Position numbers and translations under genes: made by a program
DNA from: Anoplopoma fimbria
Lineage: Eukaryota; Chordata; Actinopteri; Perciformes; Anoplopomatidae
Assembly: GCF_027596085.1 (NCBI RefSeq)
Contig: NC_072467.1
Location: forward strand, 26,447,734-26,511,733
Reading direction: 5' to 3'
DNA: 64,000 nt
The notes under the pieces: generated by a model
Databases searched by the model: none
Told to the model about the DNA's origin: nothing
Seen by the model: the letters and a program-made list of their open reading frames with translations, nothing else
Shown: piece by piece, positions 1 to 13,189 of the stretch
Numbering within the stretch: the stretch's first letter is position 1
How the letters are laid out: every line of letters starts with the position of its first letter

Positions 1-999
1 GGTACTCAGCCCACTGCTGTCCCACTTTGCCAGGTTGTATTGTGCTTCACTCTCCATCCATCTGTTCTGCCTATTTGACTTTACCTGGTCAGACTTTTTG
101 CCCGAACAAATCATTTTCTGTGGAGGAATCTGTCGTGTGCAGCCATGCAGGACTATCTGAAAATGCTTTGTTAAGCAATTGTTGGAAGTCCGAAACCCTT
201 ATGAGGTGCAATGTATCTGCTTTCACAGGTCGATGTAGTGCAATGAAAACAAAATACAGCAGTTGAATATTTAAACAAAACTGAGTAAATAGATTTTTAA
301 CAAGCGCCAACCCTACATAGAACTTCTCGGAGATTGACCAATTCCACACACTGTCATCTACCTTAAAACAAATTCAAATAAATTAAAATTGCATGGTTGA
401 GGCGTCACGCATTTTAACATGTATAACATAAAGAACACAGTGGTCAACAGCTTTTGCTAAAATAGATAGAGATATAACTAACGGTATTAACTCCAGTACG
501 GTCTAAAGCAAACCATTTTAAACAAAGATAACTTCTTTTAAAGTATTTATACTTACATGGGAAATTCTGGATACAATGTTTTTGGAGCTTAACACATAAT
601 AGGGACTGTGTGGGGGATTTAGGGGATCTATTGAAATGGAGTATAAAATTAGTTTAATGTTTTCATCAGTTTATGCCGTGTTCACACTGGAAATGAAGCG
701 CTTTTTTGCGATTAAATGCAATAAACTGAGTCCGAAATATTTACATAATTATAAAGATTTGTCGAAAATCAGAATTCATGCTTTTTTAACAATTTATAGA
801 ATGCTTGTTTACAGATTAACTGCATGAGAGAAAAACATTTTCTCCCAGATTACAGTTTTAAACACACGGTTAATGGTGTAAATTGAAACAAAACAAATCC
901 ACTACAAATCTAATTGCTGCTAAACATGGTTTGCCTGAAAATAATTGTTGCGTTATTTAAATTAATGATGTAAAATATGATAAATTAACGCTAACTTTC

Positions 1000-1078
1000 A
1001 CGCAAACACGCAACACAGACAGCTGACTCCTGGGTGAAAGTCCTGTGTGTGTTAGTCCAACCCAACCTCCTCCCTACA
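1000..1078 (+). repeat. Dispersed repeat, 'cctgggtgaaagtcctg' family, copy 1
   Basis: ctcctgggtgaaagtcctgt followed by gttagtcc..cccaacctcc recurs at 39986-40035 (cacctgggtgaaagtcctgc..cccaccta) and at 43510-43560 (ctcctgggtgaaggtcctgt..gacccatccacc). From memory it is a common teleost interspersed repeat. I cannot name its class. Confidence 0.6.
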
Positions 1079-1879
1079 TAAACATCTACAAACTTTGATT
1101 AGGAACGTATTTGTGATACATCAAAAACGTAATCCAAACCAGACCGCAATTCTAAATAAGTTTCCCTTGAACCATAATTGACAATGCAGTTTTATTATAT
1201 GAAAATGTAGTTTGTAGGTGAGCTGATATGTTAACTTGTCAATAATGCTACTTTGACAAAAACAAAAAAAGAAGGCAAAAGCAGCTAATCACAGCAGATT
1301 ACTTTTGGAGAGACTTTTCCTCAAATTATGAAGGAAGTAATTATGAAGGAAGCAAAGGAGAAAGTCAGGTGTAGAGCTCCAAAGTCGGCGTAGGGAGAAG
1401 TTGGAAATGTGAACCCAAATGTTTCCTTAGACCTAACCAAATCTTAACCACAGTGTTGTCACATGGTTAAAACTGAGTCCGAAGCAGAAACAAAGTTTTC
1501 AGATCATCAGTGCTGCTGCAGACAGAAGAAAATAAATTGTAAAAATCTTTTGAAATACAACAATCAGACCTCAAACAGGCTCAGCTCAGAAGGTTCAGGT
1601 TTCCTGTCACGCTGCAGAGACTCTTATTTTGAAGAGGGACAAAGTATCAGAACCGTATGTTTGTCACCCTTTATTAAAGATGATCATTGCTACATCATTT
1701 TCCTGCTACACATAATGACATGTTTACATCTGTTACTGCGTTATACAGTGAACGTCCCTTTTAAAGAACATAAATAATCAGTTTGAGGAGGTGTGTCTGC
1801 TGTCATCTCCCCTTCATTGATCATCTCAGTGTGAAAAGCTTTAATGAGCACGAAACGCAGACTAAACTTAATTCCCTCA

Positions 1880-2245
1880 CGCACTCTGTTTACTGAGTTT
1901 CTCTTTTCTTTTTCTCTGCCTGCTCATAAGGCTCATTTAGATCCTGGAAAATAGCCCATTATGCAGCAGATACACTGTTGTGCCTGCGGTGTGGAAAAGC
2001 TTATCTAAGGAGCCTTCAGAGTCCAAATTAATTCTCAATGCTCCATTAAGTCGAGCATATATTCATGGGAATTATGAACACAGTGAATGAAAGAGAAGAT
2101 CAGCAGCTGAGAAGGAAAAAAAAACAAAACACAAACAGAAATTAACGGAGCAAAACGCGGCAGAGGGTGTAATTGGATTTGAATAAATTAATCTAGAGGG
2201 GGAACATCGGCGAGTGGTTCAACAGTGAGCATGAAACCGAAGCTC
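1880..2245. other. Candidate conserved non-coding element
   Basis: A complex, non-repetitive stretch between simple AT-rich DNA, with homeodomain-like TTAATT/TAATTA cores (aaattaattctc, aaattaatctag), GCTCATTTAGAT and ATATTCATGGGAATTATG. It has the texture of developmental enhancers near a conserved neural gene. No alignment was possible, so conservation is a guess. Confidence 0.3.
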
Positions 2246-3704
2246 TTATTTTAAAATTTAAATCACAATCATGCCCGCTGTGACGCTGACAGACTTCAGA
2301 ATAAGAGTCTCTGCTTAACGGCACTTTATCTTTAAATAGTCTGAAACAAATCAGTGGGAAATTCAGAGGTCTAATAAATAAATGGCTGTGAGCGTTCTCA
2401 CTTTGCGTTTGGAACTTTTATCCAACGTTCCTCTCTGTTCTGCTGATGTGTTTCTCATTAACATCATTACAAAGTGATTGAATGAAGTACAGAGTACTGG
2501 ATGTTTTGCGTCACAGGGATTGGCCCATTCACAGCTGTGAGGCCAATCACATCCAATCACATTCATGCAGGTGTACAGTGCGGTTATGATTACCTGTCCA
2601 CCACAACTTCACTAGTGCATTTTTTGTATGTATAGTTGATTTAAGACAGCTGGGGGGCATTGTTGTTTTAATAAACATTATCCAAGTTTATAGACGGTAA
2701 ATAGAAAAGTAATATTTATACTAAATAATATAATAATATAAAGGAATATTTAAAAATAATAGAAAGATAGTAATCGGATATAAGTAATTGCTATAAGTAA
2801 AAGAAATGTACACACAGGCTTTTTTCTTCGTGGTTATAAAACTATAAGGCAAGGAAGAGACATGTTTTCAAAAAGACATATATATGAGAGTTATAAAATG
2901 TTGCTTTAAGCTTGTGAAATTTACACCTTAAGATAATGAGACTGAAGACTAAGTTTTGGCACTTATTCTCAAAAATAAATCCCTATAATCCCGAAGACAT
3001 TCTGAAAAATGTACTTTTTCATTGATATCAGAAAATTATGAAACTATCTTCTTACAGTAAGAGAGTAAGTATTATGCAAGAATATAACATGAAATTGAAA
3101 ATTGGAGATACCCACACATTCTGGAAACGTTTGTTATTTGAATGCGAATTACAGTTGAAATGATATCTGACCTTATTCTCTGGAATTTTTGTCTGTGTAT
3201 TTTGGATCCTTTTTTTTTTTTACAGAAGGGGCTTTAACTTGGCCTGTCGCTCTCCTCAGTCACATCTCTTCTTCCACTGAGATGTGTTAAAGCGATGAGA
3301 AGAGGGAGGAAGGTTTTCCTCGCTCACTAACAGTATATGTTGAGGTGACGGAAGTTAGACAGAGAAACTCCCGATGACTCCAATTATACTGATTATAGAT
3401 GTATTTTGCCGTCGGGTGGGATTGAGTAAAGAATAAGAGCATAAAGACATCCATACATACTTTGAATCAAACATATAATTAGTCTGTGAAAGGCTTCAGG
3501 TGCAGTACACCTGATATTTATTATCTTATTATCTTATGTTAGATCTATATTATTATATTGGAAAGATGTCACAAGTGACCCAACATGAAAAATAGGATTC
3601 AGTCTTTTTATAAATCAGATTGCACATGTCTGATAATATTATACTTTTTACTTCATGAATATAATGAATAAGAATACAAATTAAGAATAATAAGAATACG
3701 TTTT

Positions 3705-3988
3705 CAGATCCTTTACTTGAATTAAAAGTAGAAATACTAAAGTCATCAATATGTACTTTTATGTACAATATGTACTTTTCAAAAGTAAGAGTTTCACTGT
3801 TTTAGTTACTTTGTATACTACTGGGTAGATCAGTAGTATAATACTCATATCATGTTTTTATATACAGTAAATGGTAAAGTATGAGGCTTATTATAAGTTA
3901 TAGAAGGTTTGTCTGATGAATTTAGTACCATAAAAAGTTCTACATTTACGACTCAGATGTAGTGGAGTAGTAAAAAGTAGCATAAAGG
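3705..3988 (+). mobile_element. hAT-like non-autonomous element fragment
   Basis: tcagatcctttacttgaatt..aaaagtag at the left and cagatgtagtggagtagtaaaaagtagcataa at the right match other copies in this window (9481, 10550-10720, 34330, 38395, 51530, 59095). The family has ends like CAGTGGTGGAA and stretches rich in AAGTAAAAGTA. This copy is degenerate and lacks clean termini. Confidence 0.55.
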
Positions 3989-5984
3989 ATTATTCTCCAA
4001 TGTGGCGGCCCTCGATGGCTGTATGATGAGGAGGAAGCAGAATTAGCCAAATGGAAAGCACTGTCTGACCTTTGACCTTTCCGTTTCAGTTCCACTTCCT
4101 GTCATAAAGCTGCTCTCAGTCATCATGGTAAACATAACCAACAGTAACTCATTTAAAGTCTCTCTGCGACGGTTCTATTCCAAAACAGCTTCAGAGACTT
4201 TGTGTTGGATTTGTGTCCTTCTGCAGAGTCTCATTCACCGCCATCACAGGATCAGTCAACAGCCGTCAAAACCATTTTCAGCCTCATCATTATTCCTCTA
4301 TCTTCACTCTCAGGACAAACACAGTGACTCCAGTTTTTCCTGCTCTGTGATTGTTGTTTCTTATTTTCAATTTGCATGATTTATGAAAATTAGATGATGG
4401 ATAATGAAAGCTCATATCAATCAGTTAATCTTCCTTCCTCTCGTTCAGGAATAGATTACACGTCAGCCGTGATTGAGAAAACAGTGGTCCAAGAAAAACA
4501 CAATGCATTATTCTGTAATGTGTGGGAGACTGTGTTCTTTCATCTGTTATTCTTTCAGCTGAATCAAAGAGTCAAATTAATGTGCAAGAGTATTACTGCA
4601 GAGACTGATCCCTGCAGGCGGGAAGACATCACAGCAGGTTTACTGCTGTAAAAAAGAAATGATGATAATACTAAAGTTTCACAAGATATAAATAATTAAA
4701 GAAGACTATTATCTGTGTGGTAGATATTTTTATGAAGGTAATGAGAGATAACCCTGCAGGTGGAAAAACGGCACTTTCCAAACTGAAGTTTATTAATCCA
4801 TAGAAGTTCAGATTACTTTTCTTTTGTTTTAGTTTGACAATGTGTAATATTTCCTATTATTTAACAATACGATTGTTGGCAGGAAACTGAAACTCGTTCA
4901 GAATTATTTTCAGAAACAGAAAAACTTAATTTCAAGAGTTAATTTGCAAAAAAATGAAAAATAAATAGATTTTGAATAATATTACCTGGATTTATAGCTA
5001 TAACTTTAGTAGTTTGAACGTTTGACCTAAGGAACTTCAATTAGCTTTACAAAATAATCTTATCTAATCTTATTAATTCCCCTCATAGCCTCTGTCTGAG
5101 CTTTCAAATGCATTCCACATTTTTGTCAATAAAAAAAACCATGAAAATGTGTTTAATGTGGCTCACAAGTAAAAGACAAATAAATCAAAATAGTAGACAC
5201 ACATTAGATGTTGAATAAAAAGCGTGCGATAATTATAGCTGGACAAGAAAGTTGAGCTCAGTATTGATGATGTCATGGTCCTAGGGTTTGCTTATAGTTT
5301 TTTTTAATAGTCACTTTGTCATGTCTTGTTATACTTCCTGCTTTTGCCTTTTCTGTTCTATTAAACCTGTCATTTGTTAGTCTTAATTGCCTTTGTGTTG
5401 TTGCCTACGCCCCATGTCTCCATTGTGAGCCAATCATTGAGTTTCCCTCCCTACGCGCCTGCTTTCTCCAGCTGTGTCTTGTTCTTGTGATTAGTTATAC
5501 GCCTATATATACCTATGTGTTGTTCCTTGTCATTGTATCTCTGTGTTTGCAGCCCATGCTTTGGCTCCCCATCTCATTATTTTTTTCTTCCCTTCCTGTT
5601 GCTTCTGCAGTTAGGTCCAACCGCCTGCATTAATCCAACAGAAGGTGCTTGTTTTAAAGCTGAAATGAATACATTTTGTTACTTATTTTTAAGAGAAGTT
5701 TGAAGTTACAGTTTATGACACACATTCATGTCCTTACAACCTTCAATACATTCAATAAAATGTCACTGCTGTTGAATACGTCACATTACTTTTTATTACA
5801 CCACTTCATTTTTAATGTTCTGCACTTCTGTTCACGGACTTTGGCTGCAAATGAGCTCCAAGCAAAATGTGGAGCCGCTGGACCGATGTGAGCCTCGAAC
5901 AACTTTATGTAATAACATAGTCGTCTCAATCATTACACAAAACTAACAATCCCACAACGATGCATAGATGGACAGATATTTATC

Positions 5985-6555
5985 AATGTTTCAGCAATAT
6001 ACAATGCTAATCGCAGTATATAAAGCACTTATCAACAATATACAATACTTTCCAACAATATACAATACTTTCCAACAATATACAATACTTTCTAACAATA
6101 CAAAATACTTATCAGCAATATAAACACATTTACTCTGTAAAACACTAATCAACACTACACATCAATAGTACTAACTTAGTACTTATCAACAATATAAAAT
6201 ACTTATCAATATGCGCTACTTCTCTACTATGTACAATACTTATCAACAATACAAAATGCAACAACATTATATAATACTTATAAACAACATACAATTCTTA
6301 TCAACAAACCTATTACTTAGTACTTATTAACAATACTTACTTAGTTCCTAGTAATTATCAACAATATATAATACTTATCACCAATAATCATACTTATCAA
6401 CAATACCAACTTAGTACTTTGTACTTATCAACAATATAAAAAGTACCAACAATATCAATACTTATCTACGATATACAATACTTATCAACAATATATAATA
6501 CTCATCAACAATTTAAAACACGTTAAACAATATACAACACTTACAAACAAGAACA
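5985..6555. repeat. Degenerate AT-rich tandem repeat, unit about 20 bp
   Basis: Around 570 bp of imperfect repeats of the form acttatcaacaatatacaat, with many copies of 'acttatcaacaatat' and variants (acttaccaac, actttccaac, acttagtac). Unit length drifts. No ORF. Confidence 0.85.
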
Positions 6556-7028
6556 TAACACTTAACTGTTATGTGTTGAGTTCACATTGTTTAGTTTTGC
6601 ATCATTCCAAAGGGTTTTTACTGATAGAGTCTGTGATGCAGAGAAATAAAACGTGATGGAAACAGAGAGGTGACTGTGAACATTTTTATTTTTACTGAGA
6701 CAATGACCTGCTAAGCTCCACAGACTGATGAACCTGGAGCCACAGCATCTCCTTTCGGGATGTTACAGGGTCAAAACATCCACTCCTGCCATGATAGAGG
6801 AGGCATGAATTTTATTTGTCTTATTTTAATAGGACAATAAATCAGGTGACCTTCATCTGAAACGTGATACAACAGCTCTGAACAGAGAGGAACCAGAGGA
6901 CGAACTTGCTGCAGAGTTTCTGTGTTATACAGGAAACTTTAAATTAGGATAAGTGTATGTAGAAAAAGTCATGGGGTTACTAGTTATCATGGGGTCTTTG
7001 ACTTTGACTATTCTGTCAAAAAACAAAC

Positions 7029-7290
7029 AGTGGTGGAATGTAACTAGGTACATATACTGTACCTAAGTACAGTTTAAAGGTACTTTTACTTGAGTATTTC
7101 CACTTAATGCTACGTCTACTGCACAACATTTTTAAGGAAATATTGTACTATTTTCTTCATTTATTAAACAGCTGTAGTAACTTTATTCATTACGATTTCC
7201 CATACCCTTCCTATCCAGTGAAAACCACATATTTCCACCTTTGTTGATGTTTTGATTTTTAATGTTTATAACCGTGTGGTTAAAGGACGA
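7029..7290 (+). mobile_element. hAT-like non-autonomous element, left end intact
   Basis: Starts with the terminal motif CAGTGGTGGAATGTAACTA, then tacctaagtac..acttttacttgagtatttcca. It continues into the internal segment also seen at 34.46 kb (cccttcctatccagtgaaaaccacatat). The right end is not found before the SINE at 7.4 kb. Confidence 0.7.
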
Positions 7291-7402
7291 CCCTCTTTCC
7301 ACCCCCTCAAACATGTGTGGAAGTATGTGCTGAATACGCTGGTTCAGGAATAAGTGATACAACTCCTGCAGCCTTTTTTCATAAACTGAAGTCGTTCCTG
7401 TT

Positions 7403-7642
7403 ACAGCTGTGGCACATGAGGTAGAGCGTTTGTCCCGTAATCACAAGGTCGGTGGTTCAAACCCCTCTACCGGCAACATGCCGAGGTGTCCTTGAGCAAG
7501 ACACCTAACCCCAAGTTGCTCCCCGGGCGCTTCATTGCAGCCCACTGCTCCTCCGGGATGGGTTAAATGCAGAGAATTGTAATTTCCCCATTGTGGGACA
7601 AATAAAGGATTGATTATTATTATTATGATTATTATTATTATT
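7403..7642 (+). mobile_element. tRNA-derived SINE
   Basis: The tRNA-like head contains an internal RNA polymerase III A box (TGGCACATGAG, 7410-7420) and a perfect B box (GGTTCAAACCC, 7454-7464). A body follows (tgccgaggtgtccttgagca..cactgctcc..gatgggttaaatgcagag) and then a tail ttccccattgtgggacaaataaagg with (ATT)n. The body and tail match a SINE type very common in percomorph fish. It is not a functional tRNA gene: the head has diverged and runs on into the SINE body. Confidence 0.9.
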
Positions 7643-7839
7643 GTTTCCTTTGAGCTGATGCAGCTTTTTTCTCCATTTAAGACGTCCAACAGTGACAAGT
7701 TTTAATGTGCTGCATCAAGCCCAAGTTTTAAGAATCCCTTCAGTAGTTTCTTTTGTTTTTTGAGATTATCATTTGCCTGTTATTGTTATTATGTTTATTG
7801 CAGCTGTCTCTTAAATCATTTTTCAAGCAAATGTGCTGT

Positions 7840-8235
7840 TCACTCGTCTTCTCCCAGCATGCTCTGCTCAGGCCAATGGAGTCGAGGCACAATATCATTT
7901 TCCTCCTGGTGCGCTGCAGCAGATGGAGAATTAAAGGAGGTCGGTGATGAGCTGCAGCTAATGAGCAAACAGAGGCCCACCACCGCTGCCTCTGCTGTCA
8001 CAGTCTCTGGTTACCATGGGATACCTGTTAGCGAGCAGCGTCTCTTGCATCATCTACATGCAGACTGAATCCCAATTACTGCAGAAATGCTCCGGGGCTT
8101 CTTCTCGGCCCTCTGCGGCTCCGAGGGTTCAGGATCTTTGAAATAGAAAAGGGCGACCTCTGATGCTGCTCCTTTTATCTTCCTCTGATTAATCATCACA
8201 CCAGAATATTTGTCTCTAGACGTTTGGTGACGTAA
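7840..8235. other. Candidate conserved non-coding element
   Basis: Complex sequence of moderate GC with few repeats: ggagaattaaaggagg, gatgagctgcagctaatgagc, ctgattaatcatcacacc. It lies just after the SINE. Overlapping ORFs on both strands (64-102 codons) have no family resemblance. Conservation is inferred from texture only. Confidence 0.3.
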
Positions 8236-8644
8236 AAAAAATTGGTGGAATGTCTCTGTATGCCGGAGAGTAATAAGCGTATTTCCAAAAACGTTGAACA
8301 GTTGTTTATTATTTAACAAAGTAAGGACGTCTGATTCTTTAAGTAACTTATCAATCTTTAACCAAGACCACCATCTTTCCTGTTTCTAAACATAACAATG
8401 TTCAGACTGGTCTCATCCAGCATTTGTAGCCATAACTATGAAGAATGCGCCGTTATTTGTAGGTATCTCACAAAATAATTTGGTATGTTATCAATGTTAT
8501 CCTGAAGACCACAAAATCCCACACATGATGGGCGGTAGAGGCGTTGGATTAGTCCAATAAAGTCAGTGGACAGCAGTTTGTTCTGTGAAACAAGAAGTCA
8601 ACGTTGATTTATTTGTCATGTAACTTGCGTACTTCAGTAACGGC

Positions 8645-8935
8645 ACTTCTCTAGTTATTCAAACCCAAACAACCATATTTTCCTAACCCTAACTAAGCAG
8701 TTTTGTTGCTTAAACCTAAATACGTTGTTTCCTGTGAAGACGGAATTTTACTTTGAAAAGGCTGTGTGCATGTAACGAGCAGAAATTGACACGTGTTGAC
8801 GTGTTGACTTTCATAGGAAAAATCACAAAAAAATAAGGAGTTACTTTTTGTTGGATATCATGCGAATGGTTTTATGTGGGTGTGTTGCAACGTTAATTAA
8901 TAAAAGTTTTTGCTGTTGTACAATTTTCATGTTAT
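8645..8935 (+). repeat. Dispersed repeat 'taacgagcagaaa', copy 1
   Basis: cctaaccctaactaagca..cctgtgaagacg..gcatgtaacgagcagaaattgacac..cataggaaaa..gatatcatgcgaatgg..gtgttgcaacg matches 49.69-49.89 kb in order and orientation, at roughly 75-80% by eye. Confidence 0.7.
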
Positions 8936-9232
8936 TTCTAGGAGACAGGGTTGAATAGCGACTTCAGGTTTTCATGAAATACTCCCATACTCCTCACTGT
9001 AGAGGTCAGTCTCTCCGCTGGTTCTGTGTGTGTGTTAGCGTCCATCCTGTCCGAACTTCAACCTTTGTGTCAGATACGATTACATTCAGGGGAATGAAGG
9101 TTAAAGTGTCCTCTCTGTGTGTTGTGTCGCTGTCGTCGGATGTGAAGCTCCAACACTTTCCACTGTGACCTTTGAGCCAGAAACCATGAAAGTGCTGAGC
9201 TCAAAGAAGTCTGACTGTCTGTATGTATACAC

Positions 9233-9264
9233 GGAGGAGGAGGAGGAGGAGGAGGAGGAGGAGG
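9233..9264 (+). repeat. (GGA)n trinucleotide repeat
   Basis: About 10 to 11 uninterrupted GGA/GAG units. It gives poly-Glu or poly-Ser in chance ORFs. Confidence 0.95.
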
Positions 9265-9480
9265 TGGTGATAACCATCATGACAGCATCCCTGTCCCTCC
9301 GACAGGGATGAGAGAGTTTATTAGCTTCCATGTAGCCTCGAGGCTAACAGGAGGGGGAGAACACATCAGACAGAGAGCAGAAGTCGTGTTAATGCGCGCT
9401 GTCAGATGTAATTATGAGCTTCATTAGAACTGCAGAGAGTCTCAACAGAGAGATCTCAACACTGGATGTGTTTTTAACCT

Positions 9481-9600
9481 CAGTGGTGGAAGAAATATTC
9501 ACATCCTTCACTGAAGTAAAAGTAGTATAAAAACCTGTGAAAATACGCAACTACAAGTAAAAGTCATGAATCCAAAATCGAATCAAAATGTACTTAAAGT
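9481..9600 (+). mobile_element. hAT-like non-autonomous element, left end
   Basis: Begins exactly with CAGTGGTGGAAGAAATATTC, then cttcactgaagtaaaagtag..ctacaagtaaaagtcatgaatccaaaatc..aaaatgtactt. This is the terminal part of the family with ends at 7029, 51530 and 60046. Confidence 0.75.
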
Positions 9601-10085
9601 AATGAAATGACTCGTTGTGAGGTAAAATGCAACCTTCCTTGCTGTCTTCTCCCTTTTCCCAAATCATTTTCCCTTATTGTCAGAGTGTTCCTGAGTTGAT
9701 TGGAGGGTAATTCTGATCACCTGTTTGGAACCAGCTGCTAATTGATAAGTGGGAGCAGCATGGTGCATTTCGCCTCTTGGCCAATCAGAGCATGACGACG
9801 CCCTTTTCTTAAATGCTAAGAGGAGAGGTGGGGAATTGTAGGTTTTTTTTGGATCCCTCCACGACTAAATGCAGACCTCATTTTATCAGATGTGAGGTTC
9901 GGTTTGAGATGAGCGAGGCCTTCGCAGAATCCATCAGCAGCAATGGTCGTGCAGCAGGTTGAATATGTACTGACTTGATCCCGACATGCAGATGGATCGA
10001 ACAGGATCTGAATATTTATCTGACTTCCTGTAATGCCAGATCTCGTCCACTTTCCAGGCGAGGCGCAGTTCATCTCAAATGTGGC
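9600..10085. other. Unassigned complex sequence
   Basis: About 480 bp of mixed-GC sequence between two hAT-like fragments (gagttgattggagggtaatt, ggaaccagctgctaattgat, ggccaatcagagc). It could be part of an unrecognised mobile element or unique DNA. An 85-codon antisense ORF has no support. Confidence 0.3.
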
Positions 10086-10239
10086 TTTTTAGATTATTTT
10101 ACTGTCTAAACTTTTCCAATTGATGGTGATTTTTAGCGTTTTGAAACCAAGTTGGAGTAAATATATAAGAACACCTTTAGACAGACCTCAGAGATACTCA
10201 TGCTAGACATTAATGAGGCATTTGTTTATTATTAAAGAG

Positions 10240-10722
10240 GCATTTTTTCATTGATAAGTAGTTTGTGGGATGTTCAAGTAAATATTTTTGTTTTTTGATT
10301 GGGAACTTGTTTGCAGGCTTTGTCCCGATGAGCTGACATCTGGGGAACCAGTACTACTTAAGTTCAGCTTTGTGACGATGCATTTTCCAGCTGATCCAAG
10401 AGGCTTTTTAAAGAGTTTATTTATCTGAAGAAGTAGGAGGATTTTCTCAACACATAAAGGAAACACTTCATCCTTCAGTTCATCACAAACATTCAACATC
10501 AACACATCTGGAGATACGTGGTTTTACCTGCACAGGAAGGGGATGAAGAACTGTCATCTGAGAAGAAACTAAAGCTGTCAGACAAATGTAGTAAAAAGTA
10601 CAATATGTACCTCTGAGATGTAGTGGAGTAAAAGGTACAATATTTATACAGATGTACTGGAGTAGAATTAGAAAGTAGCATAACATGGAAATACTCAAGT
10701 AAAATACAAGTATCTCACTGCT
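10240..10722 (-). mobile_element. hAT-like non-autonomous element with internal segment
   Basis: 10363-10570 is about 99% identical by eye to 52583-52793 and is present reversed at 34430-34546. It runs on into tcagacaaatgtagtaaaaagtac..gtagtggagtaaaaggtac..atactcaagtaaaatacaag, the reversed terminal region of the hAT-like family. No transposase is present. Confidence 0.8.
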
Positions 10723-11088
10723 GTTAAAATTTGGATCTGATAAATCTAGATTTCATGAACTATTTACTACTTATTGAATCCTTTAAACTAGAGCTCACTC
10801 ATGTACTACAGTAATAAGACTGGTTTACGGGACATTTTATGTTTTTATACATTGTTTCGATGTCATTTTCCTGTAGAAGTACTGAAGCTTGTGTGTTTTG
10901 GAGAACAAAAATAATACTCCTTGTCTCACAGACATTAATCCTCCTGAACGATAACTCACCTGACGGACAGCAGCGATGACTCTGAACCGATAGAAACGAC
11001 AACACTGTGTCTTCATTCATGGTTCGCAGAGACGCCGCTGACAGCAAAAACGCTGCTCGCCACATCAAAAACCTCTCAGCTCCCGAGC

Positions 11089-11111
11089 GCTGCTGCTGCT
11101 GCTGCTGCTGC
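11089..11111 (+). repeat. (GCT)n trinucleotide repeat
   Basis: Seven to eight GCT units. Read as CAG on the minus strand, it gives the poly-Gln start of a chance 104-codon ORF. Confidence 0.9.
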
Positions 11112-11422
11112 AATACATCATGTTTCAGGCTGACAGCTGAAGCTTAACAGGACTTCAAACAGCTGCAGAAATGACAGCATCGGTTTTTTAAAAACAGCTG
11201 AAAGACAGAATGGCCTTTGAAACTGCAAGATAACAATTTATACTCCACAGAAAAACTGTGTCATAAGCATCCTCTTACAAAGCTTTAGATAAGAGAGTTT
11301 CTTTTCTTATATTTCCCTTTAACTAAATATTTAAAAAATAAATAAAAGATGTTAAAGAACTTCCAGTTTCCAAACTTTTTTTGGGGGGAAGCCTGGTAAA
11401 AAGTGCATTACAGCAGTGTAGC

Positions 11423-11919
11423 ACATTGTTTGAGGAAGTATTCAAATCTTTCACTTAAGAGTACTAACACCACATTATAACAATACCACATGACAAGTAA
11501 AGATACTGCATTGAAAATATAGTACATAAGTAGGTACATAGCAAAATGTCCCCTGTGACTGTATATATTATATATATATATATTATAATATTATAGCATT
11601 AGATTATCTCATGCATTAATGTAAAAGCAGGATTTTACTGTTGTAGTTGGTTGAATATGGAGCTCATTTTAAACTATTAACTAAGGATTATTTTCACTAT
11701 GAATCAATATGCTGGTTATTATATCCATTAATCGATTGATTGTTTGGTTTGTAAAAATTCAAAAAAAAAGTCAGAAATGCTGTCACAATTACACAAGTGA
11801 CACCTTCATATGTTTATTTTGTCCGACCAACCAAAGCCTTCAAATAAATGTATTGGACTAATAGGTGGAAAATGAGTCAAAGTTACACTATTTGAGTAAA
11901 TGTATACATCCACCACTGA
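11423..11919. mobile_element. Composite hAT-like element, about 500 bp
   Basis: The left part is gaggaagtattcaaatcttt..cacttaagagtac and the right end is gagtaaatgtatacatccaccactg, the reverse of CAGTGGTGGA. The interior carries a second common motif, aaagcaggattttactgttg..gattattttcactatgaatc..attaatcgattgattgtttgg. It shares that order with 50790-51110 and 59095-60046, so the two modules move, or decay, as one family. Confidence 0.7.
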
Positions 11920-13044
11920 TGTACCAATGGATTCACATTTGGAAATTGTTTGTGTTTTGAAGTCCACAGGTTTTTCAACACAAATATCTGCATGAACATA
12001 GATATATATGTTGAGACATGCTAAGAATTAGTAATATTTAAAAATGTATATTAACATAAATTGTAATTCCACTATTTAGTCACTATGTCAAATGTCCCAG
12101 CCGCCCTTCCTGGGGGCTTGGAGCTGACCAGTGGTCTGTGGTGCTGACACGTTCATCTCATTCAATTAAACTTTATTTGAGTTGTCGATGGACAAACATG
12201 TCTAGAACACAAATTTTGTGTGAGTTAACACAACATTTGAAAAAAGTGTCCTTTTGTACATTTGAATACATTGATGATATTTGATTCACATAAACAAGGT
12301 TTTAATTTGTATGTAAAACCTCAATGGAGGTAAAATGAGCGAAAGAAAAAACAACTTTACAGGTTGTTTAACAAAACATACTCTAGTTTTCTCTTTACTG
12401 GGAAATGATTTCATTAGTTTCGAGGAAAGTTGTTTGGTCTGCTTCTCCAATGATAACATCATTTCTTTAAGTAAAGGTAGACTATCAACGCCTTTGGCCG
12501 CCTGCAGTTATCATGTTACCCTCACCTTGCAGGTCGTATTGGTCTCTCAAGTGTCTCTATCCACATCACTGCTTCATGGAAGCCTGTTGAACCTTTTTAG
12601 TAGTGTGTGCCTCTGAGGCTAATCGAGCTGTTGTTGGTGTTGTTTTTCCTGCTCTGACCCCGCTGCCCTCCGTCTTTCTGAAGAACTGCTCCCTCTGTTC
12701 TCCTGACTCTGAGGTCCTGGTCCTCTCTGAAGAGGGAGGGGGGGGGCGGTCCATGGCTCTATTGATGACAGCTAATCAACATGCAGGGGGGGCTTCTGCC
12801 GTCACCACGGCGACCAAATACAGCTTCTGTCCCCTCTGATTAACCCAACATTCACCCCTCCATCATCCAGCGTCTGCCTCAGCTGAGATTTTTTATTATC
12901 GATACCTCCAGACTTAAATGATTCCTTCCATTAGTTTAAAGACCTCTTTAGTGGATTTTAATGGCAGATATAGAGCCAGATGTCCAGCTTTAGCTCCCAG
13001 AGTCCAAAGTCATTCTTGTAAAACTGTTTTAAACCCACCTTAGT

Positions 13045-13170
13045 GGCAGAGTTTTATGGATGTCAATGCCGGTCGTTTCTGTCCACCACTTTGGTCTGCA
13101 CTTAAATAACTTAACAGCTATTGAAAAGATTGATCTCACATCATGTACAGACATTTGTGCTGGATTTCTT
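13045..13170 (+). repeat. Dispersed repeat, 'tggtctgcact..caacagctattg' family
   Basis: gtccaccactttggtctgcact..aacttaacagctattgaa..catgtacagacatttgtgc parallels 46858-47110 (tggtccagactgaattatct..caacaacttttggatggatt..tgtacagatattcatg). It resembles a common teleost repeat. Class unknown. Confidence 0.55.
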
Positions 13171-13189
13171 TCACATTTGTGGTTTTAAG

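Noticed and set aside
7403..7475. tRNA gene
   Set aside because: The A and B boxes are good, but the sequence runs into a SINE body and tail and does not close into a tRNA acceptor stem.
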